Assembly (NCBI RefSeq): GCF_010119975.1
Contig: NZ_CP048222.1
Coordinates: 3,304,501 to 3,368,500, forward strand
Direction of reading: 5' to 3'
Length of the DNA: 64,000 bases
DNA from: Rhodocytophaga rosea
GTDB taxonomy: Bacteria; Bacteroidota; Bacteroidia; Cytophagales; 172606-1
Shown piece after piece: positions 44,557 to 54,225 of the stretch (position 1 is its first letter; each line of letters opens with the position of its first letter). Under the pieces are notes generated by a model, which saw nothing but the letters and a program-made list of their open reading frames with translations, had not been told where the DNA came from and did not search any database. A program made the position numbers and the translations under genes.

Positions 44557-46566
44557 TTACAAGCTTTTCAATGTAAAGCTGAATTTACTGCCTACATTTA
44601 CCTGACTGTCTATCGTGATTTTTCCATTCAGGCTGCTCACCAGTTTATCTACAATGTATAGACCAAGCCCGGAACCTCTGGAACGTTCGCCTCCTTTAAA
44701 AAACATAGTAAATATTTTCTGATGCAGCTCTTTGGGAATACCTATTCCATTGTCTTCCAGTTCTATGCGTGCCACTTCCTGGTCGGCATCTACTTTAATG
44801 AGTAAACTTGGATTAGGTATATCCAGTTTGCGATAGGATACTGCATTTTCAATTAATTTTTCGAATATATGGCTGATCCCCTGTTTGTTGCTGATAAAAT
44901 TGTTAATTTGTTGTATATCCAGCTGAATGGAAAGGTTTTCTAAGCCATTGGTATAGTTCATATTGTCAATTACTTCTATAATCAGTTCCCTGAAATCTAC
45001 AGCTTCGTATTTTTCGTCGGGTTGCGTAATGCTGGCTACATCAATCAGCGATTTTAAAGTTTTATCTAATTTCTGGGTGCTTTTATTAATATACGCAAAG
45101 TATTGAAGCGCCCGTATATCAGTTATTTCCATATGAGCCAGATTAGTAATGCCTAATACAGAAGCCAAAGGACCTCTCAGGTCGTGTGAAGTGCGGTAGA
45201 TAAATGTTTTTAATTCTTCGTTGGCTTGTTTGAGTTTCTCTTCTGTGCCTTTCCGATCGGTGATATTTACCAACGTACCCATTGCTCCGATTTTCTTCCC
45301 CTTGTTATTTGTAATCGGGTGATTGTGGATAATAACCCATACTTTTTCTCCATTCTTCTTCCGGATCGGAATTTCATATTGAGATTTTAAAAGTAAATCC
45401 CGTTTGCCTGAGAATAAATTAAGCCCTCCACTCATGAGACCTTCGCTATGGAACAGGTCATTTAAAAAGTTTTTACCGATGATCTCATCATACGTATAGC
45501 CTAGCATATTACACATGCTCTGATTGGCGAACTGGATACGTTCGTCGAGCCCCACATAAATCAGTCCTTCATCTATGTTTTCTACCAGAGAACGGTATCT
45601 GCGTTCACTTTCCTTTAATTTTTCTTCGGTTTGTTTTTTCTTGATTGCCCTGTAAAAAACTTCTCCACTGGTATTGAGTAAAGAAATAGTTTCTGTATTC
45701 CATTGTCCGGGTTTGCCTACAGTGGCTAATCCAATAATTGCTCTTACTTTATTCTGATTAAACAACCCGGTGATCATAAATGACCGGATGTTCTGGGTTT
45801 GCAGAACCTGGCGTAAATGGTCAATATTTGAGGGCAGCTGGCTTGTATCATAAAAACGAATGACTCCTTCCGCATGCAACTTTTTCATGAGCCACCAGTA
45901 CTCACGAAGAGGGATATTTGACAGGATATAGTCAATAGGTTGATTAGGCTCTGGCCACTGGTAATAGGCATGGATCGCATCATCAGTTTCACTTAGCTCA
46001 AACACAAACACTTTATCAACCTGTAAAAAAGTACCAATGCTGTACAAAGACTGAATAATAGCAGCGTCAATCTGTTCGGAGGAAAGGTTAATAAAGGCAG
46101 ATGAAATATTGGTGATCAGTTTGAGTAATGCATCCTGAGCCTGGATATCCTCCTGAATCTTTTTTTGCGCATTAAGCAGTTTAGCTCTTTCAATGGCATA
46201 CCGCATGGTACGTTCCAGCAGTTTGTCATCGATTTCTCCTTTTACCAGATAATCCTGTGCGCCATCTTTAATGGCAGATAATGCCAGTTCACGGTTATCA
46301 ATACCTGACAGGACCACAACAGGTATTTGATTATGTCTGGCAATGAGTGTTTCAAATGTTTGTCCGAGCTGGGAGTCTGGTAACATCAGATCCAGAAGGA
46401 TCAGATCTGTAGACTGATTTTCAAGAAAAGTGAAAGCCTCGGCCAGCGTAGAAACGGTACTTACATGGACGGAGAATCCATTTATGGCAAGAATCGTGTG
46501 TTTTATTAGTAAGGCATCTGCCGGATTATCTTCTATCAACAGTACTTCTACTTTTTTTTCAATCAT
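44557..46566 (-). CDS. hybrid sensor histidine kinase with N-terminal receiver domain
   Basis: A 669-residue cytoplasmic kinase. Domains in order: receiver (1-125, phospho-acceptor Asp in DLILLDLMLPD, Lys in YLVKG); a GAF-like region (about 150-310); PAS with PAC (about 325-445, SLVENIDEGLIYVGLDERI); HisKA with H-box FIYRTSHDLRGPLASVL; and HATPase_c (EKLIENAVSY, DNGIGIPKELHQKIF, RGSGLGLYIVD). No membrane segment is seen. A receiver at the N terminus lets it be a middle step of a phosphorelay. It follows the response-regulator gene by 4 bases. Confidence 0.94.
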   Translation of the reverse strand: MIEKKVEVLLIEDNPADALLIKHTILAINGFSVHVSTVSTLAEAFTFLENQSTDLILLDLMLPDSQLGQTFETLIARHNQIPVVVLSGIDNRELALSAIKDGAQDYLVKGEIDDKLLERTMRYAIERAKLLNAQKKIQEDIQAQDALLKLITNISSAFINLSSEQIDAAIIQSLYSIGTFLQVDKVFVFELSETDDAIHAYYQWPEPNQPIDYILSNIPLREYWWLMKKLHAEGVIRFYDTSQLPSNIDHLRQVLQTQNIRSFMITGLFNQNKVRAIIGLATVGKPGQWNTETISLLNTSGEVFYRAIKKKQTEEKLKESERRYRSLVENIDEGLIYVGLDERIQFANQSMCNMLGYTYDEIIGKNFLNDLFHSEGLMSGGLNLFSGKRDLLLKSQYEIPIRKKNGEKVWVIIHNHPITNNKGKKIGAMGTLVNITDRKGTEEKLKQANEELKTFIYRTSHDLRGPLASVLGITNLAHMEITDIRALQYFAYINKSTQKLDKTLKSLIDVASITQPDEKYEAVDFRELIIEVIDNMNYTNGLENLSIQLDIQQINNFISNKQGISHIFEKLIENAVSYRKLDIPNPSLLIKVDADQEVARIELEDNGIGIPKELHQKIFTMFFKGGERSRGSGLGLYIVDKLVSSLNGKITIDSQVNVGSKFSFTLKSL

Positions 46567-46570
46567 GCCT

Positions 46571-47002
46571 TTACGCTTTGCCAGGGATTTTGACTACTGA
46601 GAGCCAGAAGTCATCAATAATTTTAATGGCATTTACAAACTGGTCAAAGTCCACCGGCTTGGTAATATAACAGTTGGCATCATTGGCATATGTTTTTAGT
46701 ACGTCCTGTTCTGAGGAAGAAGTAGTAAGGATAATAACAGGAATAGATTTTAAGGCTTTATCCTGTTTGATCTCTTTTAATACTTCCTGACCATTTTTGC
46801 GTGGTATATTCAAATCAAGCAGAATCAGATCAGGTGTAAAGGCATCTGTATAGGGTGGGTTTTTCCGGAGAAAATCCATAGCCTGTACTCCATCTTTCAC
46901 TGCGTATAAGGTATGCAGTATTTTTCCATCCGTCAGCGCTTCCTGAGTAAGCCTGACATCACCTGCATTGTCCTCTACTAACAATATATGAATGTTCCTC
47001 AT
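46571..47002 (-). CDS. single-domain response regulator
   Basis: A 143-residue stand-alone CheY-like receiver of the RcpA type. The acidic pocket is in ILLVEDNAGDVRL, the phospho-acceptor Asp in DLILLDLNIPRKNGQEVL, the Thr in VIILTTSSSEQD and the Lys in YITKPVDFDQF. It has no output domain and is co-transcribed with the histidine kinase, which it probably feeds or receives phosphate from. The signal is unknown. Confidence 0.95.
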   Translation of the reverse strand: MRNIHILLVEDNAGDVRLTQEALTDGKILHTLYAVKDGVQAMDFLRKNPPYTDAFTPDLILLDLNIPRKNGQEVLKEIKQDKALKSIPVIILTTSSSEQDVLKTYANDANCYITKPVDFDQFVNAIKIIDDFWLSVVKIPGKA

Positions 47003-47447
47003 GATCTTAGAATATCGTCTAAAAACCAGATGCGCTTTAAACTTATAAGTATTGCTTATGTTAAATTAAGAATCAACAAAACCCAATGTCTGTATATATA
47101 TATGAACTGAATTTGGAGAATTAAAACTACCAATTAAATAATAAAAATGCAATACAAGTAAGTATAAACAATATTATGTAATACCAGCCACAGAAGGGAT
47201 CAAAAGTAGGTTTTTTAATAAAAAAGTTTTCCGTTAAGTTGCGTTATGTAAAACTATAGCAACAAGGATTGTCTTTTAAATAATTTTTAAATAGTGATAC
47301 CTTATTGAGTTACAGCGATCTTTAGTAATATCTGGAATAATAGCTTTACTATTAACTTTATTCGCAGATACGTAAAATATTCATACTTATTTTTTTATAC
47401 TAAACATTTCTGCTTAAATTTGCGCTCTTTAATTTTTGCGTGTTTAA
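47003..47447. other. AT-rich intergenic region between divergent genes
   Basis: 445 bases separating the kinase operon from the yceD cluster. Besides the TAAATTTG box at 47415 and a short TA-dinucleotide run near 47095, nothing distinctive was found. Confidence 0.5.
47415..47422 (+). promoter_or_regulatory. possible -7 box of the yceD-rpmF-plsX-fabH cluster
   Basis: TAAATTTG, matching TAnnTTTG, 25 bases before the TTG start of the yceD gene. No -33 TTG is clear. Confidence 0.45.
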
Positions 47448-47984
47448 TTGAAAGATTTAAAAGCATATACAATTGAAATACTCAACCTCAGCAACAAGCG
47501 GCATGAGTATGAATTTGAATCCGGTAATAGCTTTTTTGATCATTTTGAGCAAAGCCTGATTCATAAAGGTACGTTTACGGTAAAACTGATATTAGATAAA
47601 TCTGAAACTATGATTCAGCTCAGTTTCCATATTACCGGAAGTGTAGAACTGATTTGTGACAGAACCCTGGAACCATTTGACTATCCGTTGAATATCAACC
47701 AGAAGCTGATACTGAAATATGGAGAGGAAGATGAAGAGTTAACCGATGAGATAGAAATTATCTCCCGGCATACCCAGCAGATTAATGTAGCGCAGTATAT
47801 TTATGAGTTTATTGGCCTGGCTATTCCCATGAAGAAACTGCACCCCAGGCTTGCTCAGTCAGCGTTACAGGAGAATGAAGAAGGTATACTGGTATATAGT
47901 TCGGGAGAAGCTTCTAATGAAGATACAGAACAAAAGGATGAGGCTGTAGATCCCAGGTTTAATATCCTAAAAAAGTTAAAATAA
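47448..47984 (+). CDS. yceD: YceD/DUF177 family protein
   Basis: A 178-residue DUF177 protein, partly linked to 23S rRNA maturation in other bacteria. Recognisable are a beta-rich N-terminal half (SLIHKGTFTVKLILDKSETM) and the conserved VELICDRTLEPFDYPL block. A C-terminal acidic, disordered part ends in DPRFNILKKLK, the usual family tail. It starts with TTG at 47448; no upstream ATG is in frame nearby. It stands first, before rpmF, as in most bacteria. Confidence 0.88.
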   Translation: MKDLKAYTIEILNLSNKRHEYEFESGNSFFDHFEQSLIHKGTFTVKLILDKSETMIQLSFHITGSVELICDRTLEPFDYPLNINQKLILKYGEEDEELTDEIEIISRHTQQINVAQYIYEFIGLAIPMKKLHPRLAQSALQENEEGILVYSSGEASNEDTEQKDEAVDPRFNILKKLK

Positions 47985-48082
47985 GATTACTGCCCAATGG
48001 ATGCAGATTGCTATCCTGGAGGGCGATGTGTAAAGCAATCATTTCGTGTGTAAAAACTATAAAAATTTAATATCATCATACA

Positions 48083-48277
48083 ATGGCACATCCTAAGCGG
48101 AAGATTTCCAAAACAAGAAGAGATAAAAGAAGAACCCATTACAAAGCAAAAGAAAGACAAATTGCTATCTGTCCTACTACCAGCGAACCTCATTTATACC
48201 ACAGAGCATACGTGGTAAATGGTGATTTGTACTACAAAGGCAAGGTGGCAATTGAGAATTATACATCTATTGCCTAA
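48083..48277 (+). CDS. rpmF: 50S ribosomal protein L32
   Basis: A 64-residue basic ribosomal protein, [21 protein letters not shown] at the start and [15 protein letters not shown] in the middle. Only one Cys remains at the place of the zinc ribbon, so this is the zinc-independent form. It lies between yceD and plsX as in the usual order. Confidence 0.97.
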   Translation: MAHPKRKISKTRRDKRRTHYKAKERQIAICPTTSEPHLYHRAYVVNGDLYYKGKVAIENYTSIA

Positions 48278-48283
48278 AGGATT

Positions 48284-48344
48284 GAATGACAAAATTATTG
48301 ATTTATAGAATAAAGTATTTTGTAATTCAGTAATTCTGTCATTC
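48284..48344 (+). terminator. long imperfect hairpin after rpmF
   Basis: 17-base arms 48284-48300 and 48328-48344 (GAATGACAAAATTATTG against CAGTAATTCTGTCATTC on the other arm), two mismatches. It may end some rpmF transcripts and separate them from plsX; the T-run is modest. Confidence 0.5.
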
Positions 48345-48388
48345 CTTCATTCATTCCTGTGTATGTATAAACAAACCTTTCTTTTTTC

Positions 48389-49330
48389 ATGAGAATTGCC
48401 TTAGATGCAATGGGCGGTGATTTCGCTCCTCAGGCTGTTGTTGAAGGAGCTTTGCTAGCCAGTGAAGAACTTTCCTCAGATATACAGATCGTATTAATCG
48501 GACGGGAAAAAGTTATACACGAACTTTTACATACCCACACCATTACTTCCTCCAGCATAGAAGTAGTTCATGCAGAAGAAGTGATTGAAATGGGCGAACA
48601 TCCCACAAAAGCCCTTTCTCAGAAAACAAATTCCAGTATTGCTATTGGTTTCGGATTATTAAAAGCCGGAAAAGTAGATGCCTTTTGCAGTGCAGGCAAT
48701 ACAGGGGCTATGCACGTAGGTGCGATGTTCAGCATTAAAGCTATTGAAGGTGTATTGCGCCCTAGTTTAGCCAGTTTTGTACCTAAAGAAGGCAACAAAT
48801 ACGGCGTTATCCTGGATATAGGTGCCAATGCTGATTGTAAACCTGAATTTCTGGAGCAGTTTGGACACATAGGTTCCATCTATGCCAAATATATCCTTGA
48901 TATTGATAATCCCAGGGTAGGTTTGATGAATATTGGCGAAGAGGAACAGAAAGGCACTGTTGTACTACAGGCAGCGCACCAATTGCTCAAAAACAACCCC
49001 AATATCAACTTTATCGGCAATATCGAAGGCCGGGACATATATAACGATAAGGCCGATGTAGTGGTTTGTGATGGATTTACCGGGAACGTAATTTTGAAAA
49101 TGGCTGAAGCCGTATATACTACCATGCACAGCCGTGGCCTGGAAGATGAGTTTTTTGCCAAGTTCAATTATGAGGCAATCGGAGGAAGCCCAATTTTAGG
49201 CGTAAACGGGAATGTAATCATCGGCCATGGAGTATCTTCTCCACTGGCAATCAAAAATATGCTTTTACTCGCAAAACGGATGGCTGAATCAAACATCCAT
49301 ATAAAAATCAAACAGGCACTGGCCGGATAA
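48389..49330 (+). CDS. plsX: phosphate acyltransferase PlsX
   Basis: A 313-residue enzyme converting acyl-ACP and phosphate to acyl-phosphate for phospholipid synthesis. Family blocks are [71 protein letters not shown] and [17 protein letters not shown]. Length is normal. It precedes fabH by 63 bases. Confidence 0.98.
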   Translation: MRIALDAMGGDFAPQAVVEGALLASEELSSDIQIVLIGREKVIHELLHTHTITSSSIEVVHAEEVIEMGEHPTKALSQKTNSSIAIGFGLLKAGKVDAFCSAGNTGAMHVGAMFSIKAIEGVLRPSLASFVPKEGNKYGVILDIGANADCKPEFLEQFGHIGSIYAKYILDIDNPRVGLMNIGEEEQKGTVVLQAAHQLLKNNPNINFIGNIEGRDIYNDKADVVVCDGFTGNVILKMAEAVYTTMHSRGLEDEFFAKFNYEAIGGSPILGVNGNVIIGHGVSSPLAIKNMLLLAKRMAESNIHIKIKQALAG

Positions 49331-49393
49331 TTTTCCCCTTTTTATTATACCTTGCTGGTATAGCTAATTTACCATTCCTTTCAACCATTGACA

Positions 49394-50389
49394 ATGACAA
49401 AAATCAGAGCAGCCATCACAGGAATTTGCGGATATGTCCCGGAATATATATTAACGAACGCAGAACTGGAAAAGATGGTAGATACCACCGACGAGTGGAT
49501 TACTACCCGTACTGGTATCAAAGAAAGAAGAATTTTGAAAGGCGAAAATATGGGCACTTCATTTATGGGTGCAAAAGCGGTAAAAGGCCTTTTAGAAAAA
49601 ACCAATACTAATCCTGAAGATATAGATCTGCTCATTTGCGCTACCACCACCCCAGATTATATATTTCCGGCTGCTGCCAATATGATATGCGATATGGTTG
49701 GCGCTAAAAATGCGTTTAGCTATGATGTACAGGCTGCTTGTTCTGGTTTTCTGTTCTCGATGGCTACAGGTGCTCAATTTATAGAAACTGGCAAATATAA
49801 AAAAGTAGTCGTTCTGGGTGCTGATAAAATGTCGTCCATTGTAGATTATACCGACCGTTCTACCTGCATTATTTTTGGAGATGGAGCAGGAGCCGTATTG
49901 CTCGAACCTAATACAGAAGGCAATGGCTTAATAGATAGCGTATTAAAAACTGATGGTTCTGGCGTAGCACATTTATATCAGAAAGCCGGTGGCAGCCGCA
50001 GACCGCCCTCTCAAGAAACCATTCAGAACCGTGAACATTATATATACCAGGAAGGCTCTGCTGTATTCAAATTTGCAGTGACCAATATGGCGGATGTTTC
50101 AGCAGAAATTATGAAGCGCAATAACCTGACCGGTGATGATATTGCCTGGCTTTCTCCTCATCAGGCCAACAAGCGTATTATTGATGCCACAGCCGGCCGG
50201 ATGAATATAGGTCCGGAAAAAGTGATGATTACCATTCACAAGTATGGGAATACAACCAATGCCACCATTCCATTGAATCTGTGGGATTATGAAAAACAGC
50301 TAAAAAAAGGTGATAATATTGTGTTCGCTGCCTTTGGAGGCGGCTTTACCTGGGGTGCTGCTTACCTGAAATGGGCTTATAATTCTTAG
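49394..50389 (+). CDS. fabH: beta-ketoacyl-ACP synthase III FabH
   Basis: A 331-residue condensing enzyme that starts fatty-acid synthesis from acyl-CoA and malonyl-ACP. The triad is C116 ([11 protein letters not shown]), His in [11 protein letters not shown] and Asn in [11 protein letters not shown]. The ATG at 49394 (MTKIRAAI) is preferred to a TTG two codons earlier. It lies in the plsX-fabH order general in bacteria. Confidence 0.98.
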   Translation: MTKIRAAITGICGYVPEYILTNAELEKMVDTTDEWITTRTGIKERRILKGENMGTSFMGAKAVKGLLEKTNTNPEDIDLLICATTTPDYIFPAAANMICDMVGAKNAFSYDVQAACSGFLFSMATGAQFIETGKYKKVVVLGADKMSSIVDYTDRSTCIIFGDGAGAVLLEPNTEGNGLIDSVLKTDGSGVAHLYQKAGGSRRPPSQETIQNREHYIYQEGSAVFKFAVTNMADVSAEIMKRNNLTGDDIAWLSPHQANKRIIDATAGRMNIGPEKVMITIHKYGNTTNATIPLNLWDYEKQLKKGDNIVFAAFGGGFTWGAAYLKWAYNS

Positions 50390-50444
50390 TATACGCCATT
50401 TCTTTCATTATTCATTTTCAATTATACAATATCAACTTAGTAAT

Positions 50445-51008
50445 ATGGCAACTACTGCAGATTTTAAAAACGGTTTATGCCTCGAATTTAATAACGGATT
50501 ATATACTATTGTAGAATTTCAGCATGTAAAACCAGGCAAAGGTGGTGCTTTTGTGCGTACCAAGCTGAAAAACCTTACCAATGGAAAAGTAATAGAAAAT
50601 ACCTTTAATGCCGGTGTACAGGTTACAACAGCCCGAATTGAAAGACGTCCGCATCAGTTTCTCTATAAAGATGATTTAGGGTATAATTTTATGGACAGCA
50701 GTACTTTTGACCAGGTTGTATTACAAGATAAACTAGTACCGGCTGCTGACCTGATGAAAGACGGGCAGGAAGTAGACGTTATTTATCATGCCGAAACAGA
50801 AACCCCGCTCATTTGTGAATTGCCATCCTTTGTAGAGTTAACTGTAACCTATACTGAACCAGGTATCAGAGGCGATACGGCTACTAATGCTTCTAAACCG
50901 GCTACGATGGAAACAGGTGCTATTATACGTGTGCCTTTATTCATTGACCAGGGTGAGAAGATACGGGTAGATACACGGGATTATGCGTATGTAGAACGCG
51001 TGAAATAA
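50445..51008 (+). CDS. efp: translation elongation factor P
   Basis: A 187-residue three-domain factor that rescues ribosomes stalled on polyproline. The modification loop is [13 protein letters not shown] with Lys32 at the tip. The C-terminal block is [24 protein letters not shown]. The presence of Lys at the tip excludes the arginine-rhamnosylated type; the modifying enzyme is not in view. It is in the common fabH-efp-accB order of Bacteroidota. Confidence 0.98.
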   Translation: MATTADFKNGLCLEFNNGLYTIVEFQHVKPGKGGAFVRTKLKNLTNGKVIENTFNAGVQVTTARIERRPHQFLYKDDLGYNFMDSSTFDQVVLQDKLVPAADLMKDGQEVDVIYHAETETPLICELPSFVELTVTYTEPGIRGDTATNASKPATMETGAIIRVPLFIDQGEKIRVDTRDYAYVERVK

Positions 51009-51189
51009 ACAGATTTAAGGCAAGCCAAGTAAAAGAAAAATGCCGGCTTAGTGTTAACCATACTACTATTTACCGGTTGAATAAAAGTAAAATTTATCTA
51101 TATTTTGATACTTCCTGGTTTTAATTAATTTTACCCGTTTCCAAACCGGAAGTCAGCAAATACACTTCAGGCAACTAACCAAAAAAACC

Positions 51190-51708
51190 ATGATGAAAGC
51201 GAAAGAGATACAAGAACTAATAGATTTTATTGCCAAGTCAGGGCTGGATGAGGTAAACATAGAAACAGAACAATTTAAAATCAGTGTCAAACGCAGTGCA
51301 GGTTCAGTGTTCCGGCCTGTGGATACATTACAGCAACCTGTACTTCCAGTATTGGCTTCTGCAGTGACACCTGTACTTTCGCAACAGCCTGTGGTGCCAA
51401 CTACACCTATTCCGCCACAAACGCCTGCTACCCCTACCCCAACTGCTACAGAAAATAAGGAAAGTAAATACATTGCTATAAAATCTCCTATGATTGGCAC
51501 TTTCTACCGTTCCTCTAATCCTGATTCTCCCATGTTTGTGAATGTTGGGGATGATGTAAAGAAAGGGCAAACGGTTTGTATCATCGAAGCCATGAAGCTG
51601 TTTAATGAAATAGAATCAGAAGTTTCAGGAAAGATTGTAAAAATACTGGTTGAAAATGCTTCTCCGGTGGAATACGATCAGCCCCTATTCCTGGTAGATC
51701 CTTCCTGA
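51190..51708 (+). CDS. accB: biotin carboxyl carrier protein of acetyl-CoA carboxylase
   Basis: A 172-residue BCCP. The N-terminal helix region is [20 protein letters not shown], the flexible Pro/Thr/Ala linker is at about 45-90, and the biotinyl domain carries [11 protein letters not shown] with Lys136 as biotin site. It carries CO2 between AccC and the transferase. ATG 51190 or 51193 may start it. accC follows 110 bases on. Confidence 0.97.
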   Translation: MMKAKEIQELIDFIAKSGLDEVNIETEQFKISVKRSAGSVFRPVDTLQQPVLPVLASAVTPVLSQQPVVPTTPIPPQTPATPTPTATENKESKYIAIKSPMIGTFYRSSNPDSPMFVNVGDDVKKGQTVCIIEAMKLFNEIESEVSGKIVKILVENASPVEYDQPLFLVDPS

Positions 51709-51818
51709 TTGAGTGTATAGTTTGACGATTGTGAGGATTTGATACTCCTATTCTGCTTTCAAATCTGTACAATGCTCATCAACTGAGTTACTCTTTAACA
51801 TTTTACTTCAATTAGCGC

Positions 51819-53162
51819 ATGTTTAAAAAAATATTAATTGCAAACCGGGGAGAAATTGCATTGCGGATCATCCGTACCTGCAAGGAAATGGGAATAAAAA
51901 CAGTAGCGGTATACTCTACTGCAGATAGAGAAAGTTTGCACCTGAAGTTCGCCGACGAAGCCGTTTGTATTGGTCCTCCGCCCAGCAAACAATCATATCT
52001 CAATATACCTAATATTATTGCTGCTGCCGAAATCACCAATGCCGATGCCATTCATCCTGGCTATGGATTTTTATCGGAAAATGCAGAATTCTCTAAAATT
52101 TGCGAAGAATACAAAATTAAATTCATAGGTGCCTCCCCGGAGATGATTGGTGCGATGGGAGATAAGTCTTCTGCCAAAGCCACTATGAAAAAAGCTGGTG
52201 TACCTACTATTCCCGGTTCTGATGGCTTACTTGATTCCATCGAGCAGGGCAAAAAGCTGGCGAAAGAAATTAAATATCCAGTAATTATTAAAGCTACAGC
52301 CGGCGGTGGTGGAAAAGGAATGCGCATCATCCGCAGTGAAGAAGATTTCGAAAAAGCCTGGAACGATGCCCGCATGGAAGCCGGTGCCGCATTTGGCAAT
52401 GATGGTTTGTACCTGGAAAAATACGTAGAGGAACCCCGGCACGTAGAAATACAGATCGTTGGCGACCAGTATGGAAAAGTGTGTCATTTATCAGAACGGG
52501 ATTGCTCCATTCAGCGCCGTCACCAGAAACTGGTAGAAGAAACGCCTTCGCCGATTATTACACCTGAGTTGCGCCGAAAAATGGGTGAAGCTGCGATTAA
52601 AGGCGCTTCAGCTATTAATTATGAAGGGGCAGGCACAATAGAGTTTCTGGTAGATAAACATGGTGATTTCTATTTTATGGAAATGAACACCCGTATTCAG
52701 GTAGAACACCCCATTACAGAAGAAGTTACAGATTTTGACCTGATTAAAGAACAAATTAAAGTTGCTTCAGGCATTCCCATTTCCGGCAGGAATTACGAAC
52801 CAAATCTTTTTGCTATCGAATGCCGCATCAATGCCGAAGACCCGGCTAATGGATTCAGGCCTTCCCCAGGTAAAATTACCAACCTGCATTTGCCGGGAGG
52901 AAGGGGTGTACGGGTTGATACCCATGTATATTCAGGCTATACTATTCCGCCCAACTACGATTCTATGATTGCCAAGCTTATTGTAAGTGCACAGTCCCGG
53001 GAAGAAGCCCTGGTACGGATGAAACGGGCATTACAGGAATTTGTGATAGAAGGAATTAAAACAACCATTCCTTTCCATATCAAACTGATGGATGACCCTG
53101 GTTTTAAGGCCGGTAAGTTCACTACATCTTACCTGGATACATTCGATTTTTCAGATCTATAG
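51819..53162 (+). CDS. accC: biotin carboxylase AccC
   Basis: A 447-residue ATP-grasp enzyme that carboxylates the biotin of AccB. Blocks are [21 protein letters not shown] at the start, [15 protein letters not shown] (ATP loop), [31 protein letters not shown] and [21 protein letters not shown]. The length is normal. A terminator follows. Confidence 0.98.
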   Translation: MFKKILIANRGEIALRIIRTCKEMGIKTVAVYSTADRESLHLKFADEAVCIGPPPSKQSYLNIPNIIAAAEITNADAIHPGYGFLSENAEFSKICEEYKIKFIGASPEMIGAMGDKSSAKATMKKAGVPTIPGSDGLLDSIEQGKKLAKEIKYPVIIKATAGGGGKGMRIIRSEEDFEKAWNDARMEAGAAFGNDGLYLEKYVEEPRHVEIQIVGDQYGKVCHLSERDCSIQRRHQKLVEETPSPIITPELRRKMGEAAIKGASAINYEGAGTIEFLVDKHGDFYFMEMNTRIQVEHPITEEVTDFDLIKEQIKVASGIPISGRNYEPNLFAIECRINAEDPANGFRPSPGKITNLHLPGGRGVRVDTHVYSGYTIPPNYDSMIAKLIVSAQSREEALVRMKRALQEFVIEGIKTTIPFHIKLMDDPGFKAGKFTTSYLDTFDFSDL

Positions 53163-53180
53163 GGTATACAAACTCATTAT

Positions 53181-53214
53181 AAGCCGTAGCAATTATTTGT
53201 TACGGCTTTTGTTT
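53181..53214 (+). terminator. intrinsic terminator after accC
   Basis: Stem AAGCCGTAGC / GTTACGGCTT (one mismatch) with a short loop, followed by TTTGTTTTT. It lies 18 bases after the stop. Confidence 0.75.
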
Positions 53215-53329
53215 TTATATATGGTTACTCAGCCGGTTTGTATCCATTAAGACATGTATTTCGCAACAAGCAACACTGCTTTTTTGATCGAAACAAACCC
53301 AGATAAACTAAACAACATTATTAATTTCT

Positions 53330-53986
53330 ATGAAAAAGCCTTTTCATTTTTTTGCATTCACTGCCTTAATGGCCACTTCTTATGTTGGTGCATCTGCACA
53401 AATTGTTACTGATTCTGAGCTTATTACCATGTTTGTGGATGGTTATGTAGTAAAAGCTGATCAGGATACGTTGCGCGGAAAAGTCATGGTAACACAGCAA
53501 AATAACTATGCAACCCAGATTTCTTTCAAGGATAAAGATGGAAACAAAACCAAATATGGCGCGGATGATATTGTAGCCTTCGGCCAGAAACGCCCCAAAC
53601 TGATGCGTGATTTTACTGACTTGACTACCGTAGATAAAGAGCAGGTACATTACGAAAGCAAAGCGCATCCCAAAAAAGAAGGTAAAATAGTGTTTATGGA
53701 GCGCCTGATGAATGGCAATAAAATTAAATTATACAATAATCCTGCTGGTGGAGAAGGTTCTACGTCTATTGGAGGTTTTAAATTGAATGAGAATGAAGCC
53801 AGTTATGTAGTAGTAAAACAGGGCGAAAAACCTTTCATCTTAAAAAAGAAAAATTATGAAGATGAGTTTGATAGCTTATTTGGTGATTGCTCAGATTTTA
53901 TGGCTTCAGCCAAAAGCAAACCCGAATGGAAAAAATTTAAGCAACTTGGTACAGTAGTAGAAACCTATAATAAAAACTGCCAGTAA
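53330..53986 (+). CDS. secreted protein of unknown function
   Basis: A 218-residue exported protein with signal peptide (FFAFTALMATSYVGASAQ). The mature part has beta-type composition: DGYVVKADQDTLRGKVMV, then ISFKDKDGNKTKYGADDIVAF. The central FMERLMNGNKIKLYNNPAGG and C-terminal FDSLFGDCSDFM resemble the many Bacteroidota proteins with a short D-T-L-x-G-K-V surface motif, but no function is known. Two Cys may form a disulfide. It is a single gene with its own terminator. Confidence 0.8.
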   Translation: MKKPFHFFAFTALMATSYVGASAQIVTDSELITMFVDGYVVKADQDTLRGKVMVTQQNNYATQISFKDKDGNKTKYGADDIVAFGQKRPKLMRDFTDLTTVDKEQVHYESKAHPKKEGKIVFMERLMNGNKIKLYNNPAGGEGSTSIGGFKLNENEASYVVVKQGEKPFILKKKNYEDEFDSLFGDCSDFMASAKSKPEWKKFKQLGTVVETYNKNCQ

Positions 53987-54033
53987 GCTCAATAGAGATT
54001 GTAAGACAAAAAATATAACATTTTTTCTGCCAC

Positions 54034-54065
54034 AAGCGGATGTTTCTTCATGAGAACGTCCGCTT
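54034..54065 (+). terminator. terminator hairpin
   Basis: Stem AAGCGGATGTT / AACGTCCGCTT with one mismatched pair and a 10-base loop, followed by ATTTGTTG. It lies 48 bases after the secreted-protein gene. Confidence 0.65.
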
Positions 54066-54186
54066 ATTTGTTGTAACTAGACTAATTGCCAACTCATTCT
54101 GGCAAAATTTTGAATTTTTACTAACAACAATCAACGAACCACCAACAACGATTTCATATACTCTTTTTATTCTATAGACCTTTGGT

Positions 54187-54194
54187 TAATTTTG
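54187..54194 (+). promoter_or_regulatory. possible -7 box of the FAD/Fe-S dehydrogenase gene
   Basis: TAATTTTG, matching TAnnTTTG, 31 bases before the ATG. No -33 TTG was found upstream. Confidence 0.35.
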
Positions 54195-54225
54195 AAAACC
54201 GATTTCACTAGGTTTTTGCCACTCC